A stretch of DNA of 64,000 nt from positions 8,843,511 through 8,907,510 of the forward strand of contig OX457029.1 of the NCBI GenBank assembly GCA_949752745.1, given 5' to 3'. The stretch is from Protula sp. h YS-2021 (lineage: Eukaryota; Annelida; Polychaeta; Sabellida; Serpulidae). The position numbers were made by a program, and so were the translations under genes. The notes under the pieces were generated by a model that worked only from the letters and a program-made list of their open reading frames with translations, was not told the DNA's origin and searched no databases. Positions 47,701 through 57,379 of the stretch are shown here, piece by piece. The first letter of the stretch is position 1, and each line of letters starts with the position of its first letter.

Positions 47701-48739
47701 GACTGATGTTGTTGTTCACTGGCCGCTCTAGTTTGGAGGGTTGTGGAATTGGGAAAAGGGGGGGGGGGGATGGGAATTCCTCACAAAAAATGCGAGATTA
47801 TGCGTTGTAATTTTGAGAACATTTTGTTGTTTTAGGAGAAGTCACAGCCTAGTTATATAGCCCTGGAGCCGATGGGAGGCGGGAGGGCGGGAGTCGTTAG
47901 TGTCTTGTTCAAATTGCCCGCCGGCGACGAGGACTACACGCCCCCCGGCGTCACCGGCATCTCCATAGGAACCTCACTTGTGTTGCTAGGTAACCCGCCG
48001 CGATTGTTACGTCACGTGTCGAATAGCCATGGGGATTTATCAATGTCATGTCGCAGCGGCAGTTTCTAGTCATGTGTGGGGGGGTGGGGGGGTGGGGAGG
48101 GAGGGGGTGATTGTATCCGATATCAGGCAGCCATGACGCAACCAGTTATTGGCAGTCAAGTATAGAAATAAATAAACATTATTGCCTAAGCTACGCTGAT
48201 GTGCAACTTCAAATATGTGCTGACGTAAGTACAAGCACAAACAGGTGTTTGGTGAAGAGAATGGATAAACGTTAATTCTTTAAGTCATATAGTTTTTTTT
48301 TTGCATGATGAGCAGATTTGGAGTTATTACGAGTCAACATGAAGTATTATTGACCAGTAAGAAAATGTTGACCTTCAGTTCAGTTTTAGCCTTTTAAGTC
48401 AACATTTTCCTAATTGTCAACAATATCTTCATGTTAATCCAAAGTATGTCATTATTGGCTTTGTTACATACTTAACTATCGTTTTAATTAAACATAACAG
48501 CAATATGTATCCATTTTTGCGTTCCAGTCAACATTGAAAAAAAAAGTCACTAACTTGGGAATCAACCAATCACATCAGAGTATTTGCTGCCAGGTCATGT
48601 GACAATTGTTGTTGTTTTTATTTGTCACGCAGGGAGCAGTCACAAGACCGTGTTGGACCAACCGATCAAAAACGAGAAAGTAGCTATAAAATCAGACACT
48701 AAATCAGGCACAAACAACTGTCCGGAGCGGATTGTCTAG
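28880..48739 (+). CDS. ATRN: Attractin / attractin-like transmembrane protein
   Basis: Large cell-surface kelch/CUB/EGF protein. Exons: 28880-29085, 30098-30295, 30867-30998, 31443-31642, 31836-32022, 32209-32296, 32556-32799, 33288-33471, 33779-33942, 34667-34828, 35568-35741, 35980-36110, 36286-36415(?), 36667-36870, 37598-37789, 38516-38656, 38800-38893, 39213-39268, 39522-39616, 39931-40000, 42218-42363, 42582-42640, 45829-45907, 46548-46691, 47836-47989, 48633-48739. About 1,246 residues: signal peptide (1-16), EGF, CUB (about 70-180, ATECSWDHLYIYDGDS), EGF (CPMNCSGHGVC), kelch repeats (about 255-590; FGGF, HGGY), PSI modules (about 591-870), laminin-type EGFs (QCNGHSEC), one membrane helix (about 1076-1101) and a tail with EQWANRPFAV, the attractin motif EMQQMASRPFA. 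No C-type lectin domain fits between exons 13 and 14. The exon 13 donor is uncertain, and an upstream leader exon is possible. ATRN versus ATRNL1 cannot be decided; invertebrates may have one gene. Confidence 0.93.
29545..29875. repeat. Dispersed repeat in attractin intron 1
   Basis: Uninterrupted copy of the repeat found split at 24915-25134 and 26015-26110. No coding capacity seen. Confidence 0.55.
33950..34360. repeat. G-rich degenerate repeat in attractin intron 9
   Basis: About 400 bp dominated by GGGAGGGAGG and GAGCGGACTGTGCTG-like units, starting directly after the exon 9 donor at 33942. Strong strand asymmetry (G on the sense strand) gives spurious Gly/Arg ORFs. G-quadruplex formation is plausible. 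Confidence 0.85.
36896..37413 (+). repeat. Six tandem copies of the end of attractin exon 14 plus its donor
   Basis: Each unit of about 75-95 bp repeats the last ~58 nt of exon 14 (CCATACGGCCAGTGCATGGA, GGGTCACCTCGTCATCACGA, TGCCCGG) followed by GTAAGTGTGTGCC and a C-rich tract. GTAAGT is kept in five copies and lost in the last. Each unit begins with GTGTAG after the C-tract, giving an acceptor-like AG. In-frame TAG and a length not divisible by three argue against simple cassette exons. Confidence 0.9.
37835..38395. repeat. CT-rich microsatellite in attractin intron 15
   Basis: About 560 bp of TCTC, CTGTCTCTCTCTC and TCCCTC repeats, with an approximate longer-period TCTGTCTCTCCTCACTCG motif recurring. 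The open frames across it are low-complexity artefacts. Confidence 0.92.
38717..38750. repeat. (AAT)n microsatellite
   Basis: About eleven ATA/AAT triplets in attractin intron 16. Confidence 0.95.
39971..40695 (+). repeat. About 22 tandem copies of attractin exon 20 end plus donor
   Basis: Unit of 31-34 bp: GCTTCTATGAATATCACTAT, then GCGCTCCAGTAAGT. Copy 1 is the coding exon end and its donor (exon ends 40000, GTAAGT from 40001). The last copy, near 40665-40695, is identical to copy 1. Variants replace GCGCTCCAG with GTGCTTCAG. GTAAGT survives in about half of the copies. Confidence 0.93.
40900..41230. repeat. Diverged tandem repeat, about 150 bp, in attractin intron 20
   Basis: Two or more units share AAATGCTACTCCTCCTACAG, CTCCAATCGTTTAGAT and TTACGCAGG. 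It is continuous with the dispersed repeat at 41277-41450. Confidence 0.65.
41277..41450. repeat. Dispersed repeat copy 2 (partner at 6410-6575)
   Basis: Shares TTTCTTAGGTGCTTCTCCAC, a poly-A run and GCCGAAATGGTGGAATTT with PUF60 intron 6. Confidence 0.75.
42690..45062. repeat. 41-bp satellite-like array in attractin intron 22
   Basis: About 58 copies of a 41-bp unit: GTGGTCATTAGGGGGTGGTC, then ACGAGCGCATGGATTAGCCGT. Variant units recur in register: the block starting ATGAGTGCATGGGTTAGCGG at 44511 recurs at 44880, an offset of 369 bp (nine units), which indicates higher-order repeat structure. Confidence 0.96.
45062..45305. repeat. Second 41-bp sub-array
   Basis: About six copies of GTGGTGTGGTCGTAAGTGCA, then GGGACTGCGTGTCGTAGATTA. 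The period is the same as the preceding array and GTGGTGTGGTC is shared, but the rest differs. Each unit contains GTAAGT. Confidence 0.93.
46202..46346 (+). repeat. Duplicated end of attractin exon 23 plus donor, and a 68-bp repeat
   Basis: AGATACAGAGCCATACAG followed by GTAAC ends exon 23 (45890-45907). AGATACCGAGCCATACAG followed by GTAAC recurs at 46202-46219, 17 of 18 identical. Two copies of a segment with CACTTATCAACGGACATGGT followed by AAGTGAGG follow at 46225 and 46293, each with a further GTAAGT. Confidence 0.75.
46797..47400. repeat. ~105-bp dimeric minisatellite in attractin intron 24
   Basis: Units alternate GACCACCTTCCAGACCCGGA, TAAAAAGACGTACAGTAAAA, CCTGCCTGTCCGTGACCACC and TCAAAGACTCGGATAAAAA. 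The two halves of the dimer are related, giving a sub-period near 52 bp. Confidence 0.9.
48331..48440. repeat. Imperfect hairpin in attractin intron 25
   Basis: Arms of about 45 nt (GTCAACATGAAG and AAAATGTTGAC on the left, their complements on the right) are about 80-85% matched around a short loop. A short foldback MITE relic is likely. Confidence 0.5.
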
Positions 48740-48884
48740 TCAACATGGTGATAGCGCATCCACTTCATATTTCCATAGCAACGGATTATTTGTGTGTGTG
48801 TTTTTTCTGGAAATCAGACAGCTCTATGTAATATTTGGACACCTTTTTCAATAAGGCAACCGTGGGCTTGATGGCAGCAGCTGC

Positions 48885-49005
48885 CCATTTCAGAGTCGCC
48901 TGGCTATTTCAGGGTCGCCTGGCTATTTCACGGTCGCCTGGCTATTTCACGGTCGCTTGGCTATTGCAGGGTCGCCTGGCTATTTCACGGCTGTTTCAGG
49001 GTCTC
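48885..49005. repeat. 19-bp minisatellite
   Basis: About six copies of GGTCGCCTGGCTATTTCAC with substitutions, in the probable attractin 3' UTR. Confidence 0.88.
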
Positions 49006-49242
49006 CTGGGCACTTCACACTGAATAACTTGTACAGCGAATTATCTGCACTTTTTTCTGTGTGGTTTCTCATAAAGAACCGTACATTTTCGTGCACATAA
49101 ACAGAACTTTGTTGGCGGAGGGACAGTGACCAGAAACGGATTGTTCTTTCCTTTTTTTTTTTTTTTGTAAGCATTCTTTTTATGAGGCTACGTATAAATT
49201 CAGAGGTGGAATTCTAAGTCTTATAGATTCTCATGCTTGCTG

Positions 49243-49642
49243 AAGGTCTGTTCACATTCCCCAAGTCGTCGTACAAAAAGCACAACTCCTTCCTTACCTC
49301 TTTGCACTTAAGCCTTTAAGGAAAACACCTTTTGTCCTCAAGGCGGGAGAAAAGTTACTTATCAGATGCCAGTCTTTCTTTTGCAGTAAGAAGTAAATTC
49401 AAAGAGACATCCGTATTTTTTTGTGTTCGATTACAAAAATGCGATTGAGAAGTGGGGACAAAATAACGATCAGAATAAAAACAATATGCGTCCGTTTTCG
49501 TAGTTGCTAACGTAGTGACGTAAGATGTACGCTTACTTAGACGAAGGTGCTTGTCTTAAAGACAATTCCTTAAGCAAAATTTGTCCTGATGAGTTTTTGC
49601 CTTAAGACTTTTGGCTTAAGCAATGTGAATAGACTTTGAATC
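49243..49642. mobile_element. Possible 400-bp MITE
   Basis: Imperfect terminal inverted repeats (AAGGTCTGTTCACATT left; AATGTGAATAGACTTTG right; about 14 of 17 matched) enclose non-coding sequence with inverted CTTAAG-rich subterminal motifs. No clear target-site duplication was found. Confidence 0.4.
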
Positions 49643-51910
49643 TTGAAAAGTTTGTGAGCCGTGAAAACCTTTTTTGTCGAGTCATTATTGTAATTATCGC
49701 CCAGTCTGTTTTCAGCGGCACCATCCGAATGTCACACTTTGTTTCGAATACCTAATCGCTTTTTATTTTTCTAGAATCTCTACTTTTGTTTTTTTTGTTT
49801 CTGCAGAATTTCCTTGAGGAATGTACATTGAAAAAAAAATGTGTACATAGGTAGGCTACGTCATTGAAGTTTCCGTATCACGTGATTCGTTGCTTGGCAA
49901 CAAGTGTGACGTGCGTATTTGAATATCCTTTAAAGCGACACATGTGTTTACCATGACATCATTCTTTGAACTACGGTATGACAGAAAAAAAAAAACAAAA
50001 ACAAAAAACGAAAGTGCTGTTTTAGTTTGGGAGGTGGGGGGGGGGGGGGAGGGGGGTTGGGGCTTGCATGCGTGATAGATTTCCTCGCCTGGTATGCGCA
50101 GTGAAGGGATATGATTACTCGTAGCGTCGGTCAGGCTCCATGTACTCAGACCTTAAAAGATTGAGATGTTTTGTTTTCGTTTGTGAGGTTGTGGTGGGGG
50201 GTGGGGGTGGGGGTGGGAGCTGTGATGTCACCAGTGGCTAAGGCACTCACTGGCCTGGTCTGCCCTGGATGTAAACGCCTTGTGTAAACAGTGTCGTCGC
50301 AGTATTGTTGCAAACCTGAAAGTCGATGGCATTTTAATTGAAAACAATAATAGTAAGACAAAATTTAATGGACTTCTGCATGTGACTAACCCTTTTTTGA
50401 CGCACAAACGATGACAGATTTAAACCCGGCGCACCTATCTCGTTGATTTGCCAATTAATAATTATTGTCTCGTCGTAGTGTACGAACACCCCCTCCCCCC
50501 CCACCCCCCCCCCCTGTTGAAGTGGTGACGTCATGATTGGCGCTTTCTTCTCGTTGTTTTACTTTAATTACGCGCTCTGGCGTTTGCATTTAAGGATTAG
50601 GGGGACTTGACTGTGGTCGGACTTTTTTTCTTGGCACCGGGCATGAATATCACATTGGTTACTATGTTTTATGAGAAAAACTTTGAGGGGTAAAGGGGGG
50701 TTGGAGGCAGGAGGAAGGGTGGAGTGGTTGGGTATCAGTTTTTGCTGCTCGGTTGGGAAAATGTCTGGGAAAAATCTTGAAAACGTCCCGAAAACTGAGC
50801 CAGTCTGATGCATTGGGGAGAAGGGTATGCTTTAGAAGCATTGGTATACGTTAGCTGAAAGTCAGAATTCCTTGATTCTCCATCAATATTTGAAATTGCT
50901 TAGATTTCTTTTAACAAAGAATGATTTTACCAAGACAGTAAGAAAAAAAATAAACATAGAAAAAAATAATGTTTTTATTAGAACAATAATCGTGAAGATA
51001 AACATTTGTCTGAGGTTCAAACTGAAATGACTGTTGTGTTTAAAAAAAAAAAACCGCATCAGTTCTGTGCCGGTTCAGTGCCGCCCCCCCCCCCCCCCTC
51101 ACCCACAAAAAATGTATGAGCCATTTCTAGAACGGTCCCCCAGTTCGGCGCCAACAAAAGTCGTGATGTCTGCCCCCCCCCCCCCGAATATCAAACGTGT
51201 TTTGTGAAGATTAAAATGCATGAAATTCCAGACATTTGATGTAAAGTAATGTAATTGTATTGGAAAAAAAAAACTTCTGACATATTTTAATCTTATAAGT
51301 TGGGCGTGATGCAGGAACAGAGGGGTTGGGTCTCTGGTTTAATGTGTAACCCGATTATTCCGTACTGGAATGTACGTTAAACGAAGCATGAAGCGGTTAG
51401 CTTCCCGCACCCCTCCCGTCTCATCCCCGTTGTTATAAAACAGATGACCTCAGGGGGATCTGTCAGTTCTGTTTAAAGACAGAGCGGATGGATATTTTAA
51501 CAAGTAGTTCCTCACTTTTATGGGTACTATTTTCGCGGAATCCGCTGTGGATCTGTGGAGTAAAAAGGTGTTTATACACAACAGATGGAACGGACGTAGA
51601 GGTTGGCTGTTAGTCAACAACGGCCTCATCCCCTCACCCCTTCCCATGTTACGTTAACACGGCGTGTGATGTATGTACGTTCGATTTGGCAACGCTCACT
51701 GGCAGTGACGTGTCGTAGGAGTTTGACCAAAAGGAGGGGGGGGGGGGCTTATTCGTAAGAACATCAACGAATGAGAACGAATGACAAGAGTTGACCTGTA
51801 GATGCGGGATTGTGAACGACGTAGGGCTGCGGATAGTCACTGCATAGAACGGACAGATGACAGGCCAGGATTTCGAGCGTAAAATGCTTATAATCGCGGT
51901 ATCAGGCTGA

Positions 51911-52110
51911 NNNNNNNNNNNNNNNNNNNNNNNNNNNNNNNNNNNNNNNNNNNNNNNNNNNNNNNNNNNNNNNNNNNNNNNNNNNNNNNNNNNNNNNNNN
52001 NNNNNNNNNNNNNNNNNNNNNNNNNNNNNNNNNNNNNNNNNNNNNNNNNNNNNNNNNNNNNNNNNNNNNNNNNNNNNNNNNNNNNNNNNNNNNNNNNNNN
52101 NNNNNNNNNN
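51911..52110. other. Assembly gap
   Basis: A run of exactly 200 N, probably a placeholder of arbitrary size joining contigs. Confidence 0.99.
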
Positions 52111-52167
52111 AAAATGAGAAAATAATGACCTTAAATGGAAACGTAGGACCTCAGATTACATAACGGG

Positions 52168-52400
52168 GACGGTATGGCCGAGTGGTTAAAGCCGCTGTCA
52201 CAGCCAAACGTTGTGGTGCTGTAGGTCGTGAGTTCGAATCCCGCTCATGGCTAGGAATCGCAACATTAGTTACACCCCTAGGGATATCGATGTGCTTATA
52301 TAGTTTTGTGGCTTTCTACTTAGGAATATTGTAAAGCGCCAGCTGCATTAGATAGAGACTATAAGAAACACTGTATAAGGACATCGAATTAACAGTAATC
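52168..52400 (+). mobile_element. tRNA-Ser/Leu-derived SINE
   Basis: The head (52168-52252) has an A box TGGCCGAGTGG, a long class II-like variable region and a B box AGTTCGAATCC. Its acceptor and anticodon stems do not pair well, so it is not a functional tRNA. It is followed by about 150 bp of unrelated body with GTAAAGCGCC, resembling tRNA-derived SINEs of marine invertebrates. No target duplication was recognised. Confidence 0.65.
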
Positions 52401-52539
52401 TTGGGTTAAAATAAATATAACTAACATATGTTCGAAACGATGTAAAGCGGTTTGAGCAGCTGCTTCAACTGGAAAATTGCAATATAAAAACCCACCATTA
52501 TTATTATTATAAATGCGCCAGCACAACGATACAAACTGC

Positions 52540-53565
52540 TCAGCATGGGTGTCGCGGGATACACTCTCACACATACCGGTTAGCATGCAGGTCCCGGGAG
52601 GCAATCTCACACATACCGGTTAGCATGCATGTCCCGGGAGGCACTCTCACACATACCGGTTTGCATGCGTGTCCCGGGGGTTGGGGGGGCACTGACATAC
52701 CATCTGCTTAGCATGGGTGTCCCGGGGGACACTCTCATACAGACTGATTAGCATGCATGTTCAGGGTTGGGGAGGGGGTGGACTGACATACCATCTGCTT
52801 AGCATGGGTGTCCCGGGGGGCACTCTCAACAGACTGATTAGCATGCGTGTCCCGGGGGTTGGGAAGGGGGGGGTGGACTCACATACCATCTGCTTAGCAT
52901 GCGTGTCCCGGGGGTTTGGGGGGGAGCACTCACACACTATCTGCTTAGCATGGGTGTCCCGGGGGGTCACTCACACACAAATTGGTTAGCATGGGTGTCC
53001 CGGGGGGTTGGGAAGGGGGGTGGACTCACATACCATCTGCTTAGCATGGTTAGCATGCATGTCCCGGGAGGCACTCATACATACCGGTTAGCATGCATGT
53101 CCCGGGGTTGGGAAGGGGGGGGGGTCGACTCACATACCATCTGCTTAGCATGGGTGTCCCGGGAGGCACTCTCACACATACCGGTTAGCATGCGTGTCCC
53201 GGAGGTTTGGGGGGGGGGAGCACTCACACACCATCTGCTTAGCATGGGTGTCCCGGGAGGCACTCTCAAACATACCGGTTAGCATGCGTGTCCTGGGGGG
53301 TTTGAGGGGGGAGCACTCACACACCATCTGCTTAGCATGGGTGTCCCGGGGGGTCACTCACATGCAAATTGGTTAGCATGGGTGTCCCGGGATTTGGGGG
53401 GAGCACTCACATACCATCTGCTTAGCATGGGTGTCCCGGGGGGTCACTCACATACAAATTGGTTAGCATGGGTGTCCCGGGATTTGGGGGGGGGGAGCAC
53501 TCACATACCATCTGCTTAACATGGGTGTCCCGGGGGCGTTCACATACAAAGTGGTTACTATGCTT
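52540..53565. repeat. GGGTGTCCCGGGGG minisatellite
   Basis: About 1 kb of units with CATACCATCTGCTTAGCATG, GGTGTCCCGGGGG, a G-rich stretch and GCACTCACA. Unit length varies (about 40-90 bp) because G-runs differ. Confidence 0.9.
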
Positions 53566-53639
53566 GTCCATGACTTTTTTTATCGACGCCTAAACGTGGA
53601 GTGCTAATTTTAAAATAATAACCCCTTTTGTTGAAAACG

Positions 53640-54500
53640 CGGATACTGAGTGAAAGCTGCCTTCTTTTTAACAAAATTAGCACTTCGTGCGGACGGCCTC
53701 TGGTCTCACAATTACACCTCTTGTCTTGAAATTCTAAGTAAAGGTAGAAAGCATTACTACCTGCCTAGCTGTTATTTTTTCTTGCGCTTGCAAAAAAAAA
53801 TTTTGGCGAAAAACCTAAAATTTTTAGTAAAATCTGGACGAACTCCAGGAAATAGTCTTACGGTAGCAGACAATATTATCTAACTAGTTATTACTTTTTT
53901 TGGTGATTGACCAAAAAAATTGCGAAAGTTTTGGCAAAAAAAAAAAAAAAAAAAAAAAAATCAGTAAAATCTTAACGACCTATAGGGACCAATTTTCTTC
54001 AAAAAGTATCTCCTAGTCTTTTCATAGAAACGTTCTCATATATTGGATTAAGGTAGGGTGCATAAGTGTCCACTTGGCTCTTACTTGTTTTGGCGATTCG
54101 CCAAAAATTGTCGGAAATATTGGCGAAAAACCCGTAAAATCTTAATTCCAGGAAAGTAGTCTTACTGTCTTGTATTTTTACGTGAAGGTAGCACGCATTG
54201 ATACCTATCTGCCTATGAATTGTTTTGGTGATTAGCAAAAAAAAAAAAAAAAAAAAAAACAAATGGCGAAAATTTTGGAGAAAAGAAAAACAAAATAAAA
54301 AATTAGTAAAATCTTACCGAACTTATACTCTCTTGAAATTTTAACTGAAGGTATCAGGCATTGCTACCTAAATGACTATTTTTTTTGTTACTGGCCAAAA
54401 AAAATTTGGCGAAAAAGATGCTTTTTTAATTGCTGTTTTATCTTATTTCGGAAAAAATTGCGGACATATTGGGGGAAAACCAATTCTCGATAAAATCGTT
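53640..54500. repeat. Diverged ~150-bp tandem repeat with GGCGATTCGCC palindromes
   Basis: Four to five units share GAAATTTTAACTGAAGGTAG, CTACCTGCCTGGCTATT-like sequence, TTTTGGCGATTGGCCAAAAA and AGTAAAATCT. Related sequence is at 57720-57900 and 16920-17150. Confidence 0.65.
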
Positions 54501-54894
54501 ACTAACAAGGGCGTGGCCAGAAATTCTTCCAGGAGGGAGTCAACGAAAAATATTTCTTGAAATTTTAGCGTCTGCATTCAGCCAATGAGGAGGAAAACTG
54601 CATATTCATGTTGACGGATTGTAGCAGTTGTGTGACGGTCCCGAGAAGTGCTGAATATGTTGCAGTTACCAACAGACACACCGAAAAAAAAGGCTGGTAT
54701 TTACGGTGGTGATAATTCATGCACTCTGTCACATTGTTTTTTGGGACCGCTCATTGACATAGCTTCAAATCTGCTCTGACTTTCTGGAAAATTTTCACTG
54801 AAAAGTCTGATACTCTTGTATTTTCCAGTCCCTCTTGTGGTAAAAAGCATAGGTACATTAGGAAAATGTGTTCGGCGCCTCGGACTATCTCTGA

Positions 54895-54902
54895 TGAACC
54901 TG
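54895..54902. repeat. 8-bp target-site duplication, left
   Basis: TGAACCTG, repeated in direct orientation at 57193-57200, immediately outside the foldback element. Confidence 0.7.
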
Positions 54903-55595
54903 ATAAGGGACGTTTGTTCCGTTCTGTTTTGTCCGCTGTACCGAAATGTCCGCTAATTACAAGCTGTTCCAAAATGTCCGCTAACCCCGTTCCAAAGTAT
55001 CCGCTCGTTCCAAAATGTCCGCTAACCCCGTTCCAAAGTATCCGCTCGTTCCAAAGTGTCCGCTAACCCTGTTCCAAAGTATCCGCTCGTTCCATAATGT
55101 CCGCTAAACCTGTTCCAAAGTATCCGCTCGTTCCATAATGTCCGCTAAACCTGTTCCAAAGTGTCCGCTCGTCCTGGTTTGTCCGCTAACCCCGTTCCGT
55201 TTTATCCGCTGGTAGTGTCCGCTAAATCTTCAATTTTTAACCCAACCTACTTTGTCTTGTGACTTTTTTGTGACTATGTAACATCATGTGACATTATGTG
55301 ACATTATGTGACTTTATGTGACTCTGTGACATCATGTGACATTATGCGACATTATGTGACTCTTTGAGATTATGTGACTCTGTGACATCATGTGACATTA
55401 TGTGACTCTGGGAGATTATGTGACTATGTGACATTATGTGACTTTATATGACTCTGTTACATCATGAGACATTATGTGACATCATGTGACTATGTGACAT
55501 CATATGGCTATATGACTCTGTGAGGACTATGTAATTGCTATGTCAGCATAATTAGTCTAACTATGTATGTAATTATCAGACTGTTCAATAGACCA

Positions 55596-55668
55596 GCTCT
55601 GTTAGCTCACTTGGTAGAGCAGCGGACTCGTAAGCTGAAGATCGGTGGTTCGATCCCACCTAGGGGCA
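55596..55668 (+). tRNA. tRNA-Thr(CGT)-like sequence, left arm
   Basis: 73 nt with perfect D stem (GCTC/GAGC), 5-nt variable loop, perfect T stem (GGTGG/CCACC) and T loop TTCGATC. The anticodon loop CTCGTAA gives anticodon CGT (Thr). The acceptor stem has five of seven pairs including wobbles, and the anticodon stem three of five. The B box GGTTCGATCCC is intact; the A box TAGCTCACTTGG has one deviation. A TTTT run shortly downstream could terminate Pol III. Function is doubtful because of the weak stems. Confidence 0.55.
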
Positions 55669-56430
55669 AACATAACTTTTCGTTTTTTGTTTGTTTTCTG
55701 TTTGTTTTTTGTTTGTTTTTAACATGGCCATATTTCTATGCCTTTTTTCACTGATAATATTTAATAAGTAATATTTCAGTGGTTCTATTACAGTAAAAAC
55801 TCATACACACAAAGCGTAGGAATAAGTAAATTAAAGCCCTCAGAGTGTGGGAACGATCAATAATTTTGTGCGCAAAAGACCTCAGAGCGTGAGAACGATC
55901 AATAAATTTGAGAACATCAAAGGCCTAGACCGTGCGAACGATCGATAAATTTGAGAAGGAATGGGATTTTCCCCACGCTAAGTCTAATGTTATATTTTAT
56001 GTTATAGTAGTGGGAAAATGGTGGTTCGAAAGCACATTTAACAAATGTAGTTTTTGGGAAACATATGATGCATAAAATAAGTTTCCCACTACTATAACAT
56101 AAAATATAACATTAGACTTAGCGTGGGGAAAATCCCATTCCTTCTCAAATTTATCGATCGTTCGCACGGTCTAGGCCTTTGATGTTCTCAAATTTATTGA
56201 TCGTTCTCACGCTCTGAGGTCTTTTGCGCACAAAATTATTGATCGTTCCCACACTCTGAGGGCTTTAATTTACTTATTCCTACGCTTTGTGTGTATGAGT
56301 TTTTACTGTAATAGAACCACTGAAATATTACTTATTAAATATTATCAGTGAAAAAAGGCATAGAAATATGGCCATGTTAAAAACAAACAAAAAACAAACA
56401 GAAAACAAACAAAAAACGAAAAGTTATGTT

Positions 56431-56503
56431 TGCCCCTAGGTGGGATCGAACCACCGATCTTCAGCTTACGAGTCCGCTGCTCTACCAAGTGAGCTAACAG
56501 AGC
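56431..56503 (-). tRNA. tRNA-Thr(CGT)-like sequence, right arm
   Basis: Exact reverse-complement copy of the 55596-55668 sequence at the mirrored position of the palindrome, with the same stems, anticodon and caveats. Confidence 0.55.
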
Positions 56504-57192
56504 TGGTCTATTGAACAGTCTGATAATTACATACATAGTTAGACTAATTATGCTGACATAGCAATTACATAGTCCTCACAGAGTCATATAGCCATATGAT
56601 GTCACATAGTCACATGATGTCACATAATGTCTCATGATGTAACAGAGTCATATAAAGTCACATAATGTCACATAGTCACATAATCTCCCAGAGTCACATA
56701 ATGTCACATGATGTCACAGAGTCACATAATCTCAAAGAGTCACATAATGTCGCATAATGTCACATGATGTCACAGAGTCACATAAAGTCACATAATGTCA
56801 CATAATGTCACATGATGTTACATAGTCACAAAAAAGTCACAAGACAAAGTAGGTTGGGTTAAAAATTGAAGATTTAGCGGACACTACCAGCGGATAAAAC
56901 GGAACGGGGTTAGCGGACAAACCAGGACGAGCGGACACTTTGGAACAGGTTTAGCGGACATTATGGAACGAGCGGATACTTTGGAACAGGTTTAGCGGAC
57001 ATTATGGAACGAGCGGATACTTTGGAACAGGGTTAGCGGACACTTTGGAACGAGCGGATACTTTGGAACGGGGTTAGCGGACATTTTGGAACGAGCGGAT
57101 ACTTTGGAACGGGGTTAGCGGACATTTTGGAACAGCTTGTAATTAGCGGACATTTCGGTACAGCGGACAAAACAGAACGGAACAGACGTTAT

Positions 57193-57200
57193 TGAACCTG
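57193..57200. repeat. 8-bp target-site duplication, right
   Basis: TGAACCTG, matching 54895-54902 in direct orientation. Confidence 0.7.
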
Positions 57201-57308
57201 TTGAATTCGTATTTAGGTCATTTAGTTTGCACTGTTTTACACAATAGTGCTTAAAGTACCGCTTAGTGTTGTCGTCAATATGTTTTAGATAAACCATGAA
57301 AAGGAGTG

Positions 57309-57373
57309 GATTCGTGAAATATAATACATCGAGGGTCGCGTAGCCACCCCAGATGTATTACGTTTCACGAATC
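57309..57373. repeat. 65-bp hairpin
   Basis: GATTCGTGAAATATAATACA and its near reverse complement (about 20 of 22 matched) flank a 21-bp loop. It lies just outside the foldback element. Confidence 0.6.
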
Positions 57374-57379
57374 AACGAC

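Larger units (their letters stand above)
48740..51910. other. Intergenic stretch downstream of attractin
   Basis: Attractin 3' UTR of unknown length, then no gene. Contents: a 19-bp repeat at 48885-49005 (GGTCGCCTGGCTATTTCAC), a hairpin element at 49243-49642 that includes the first AATAAA (49474-49479), several G, C and A homopolymer tracts, and otherwise nothing recognisable. Confidence 0.6.
54903..57192. mobile_element. Foldback transposon-like palindrome, 2.29 kb, tRNA-bearing arms
   Basis: Two arms (54916-56017 and 56082-57183; 1,102 bp each) are reverse complements with no indel and no mismatch that I could find, around a 64-bp spacer (56018-56081). The symmetry rule is x to 112099 minus x. 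The termini are ATAA-GGGACGTTTGTTCCG and ATAACGTCTGTTCCG (4-bp indel), and the whole is flanked by direct TGAACCTG. From outside in, each arm has ~37-bp repeats (GTTCCAAAGTATCCGCTC and GTTCCAAAATGTCCGCTAAC), 10-12-bp TGTGACATTA repeats, a 73-nt tRNA-like sequence, a TTTG-rich tract, and three ~45-bp units with GAACGATCAATAAATTTGAG. Long arms of tandem sub-repeats are the hallmark of foldback elements; the 8-bp duplication would fit a hAT- or P-like transposase. No transposase is encoded. An assembly hairpin artefact must be excluded. Confidence 0.7.

Noticed and set aside
52168..52252. Functional tRNA-Ser gene
   Set aside because: A and B boxes are present but the acceptor and anticodon stems do not pair, and a SINE-like body follows.
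55563..55754. 63-codon ORF present identically in both palindrome arms
   Set aside because: It is a chance frame across the tRNA-like sequence and the TTTG tract.
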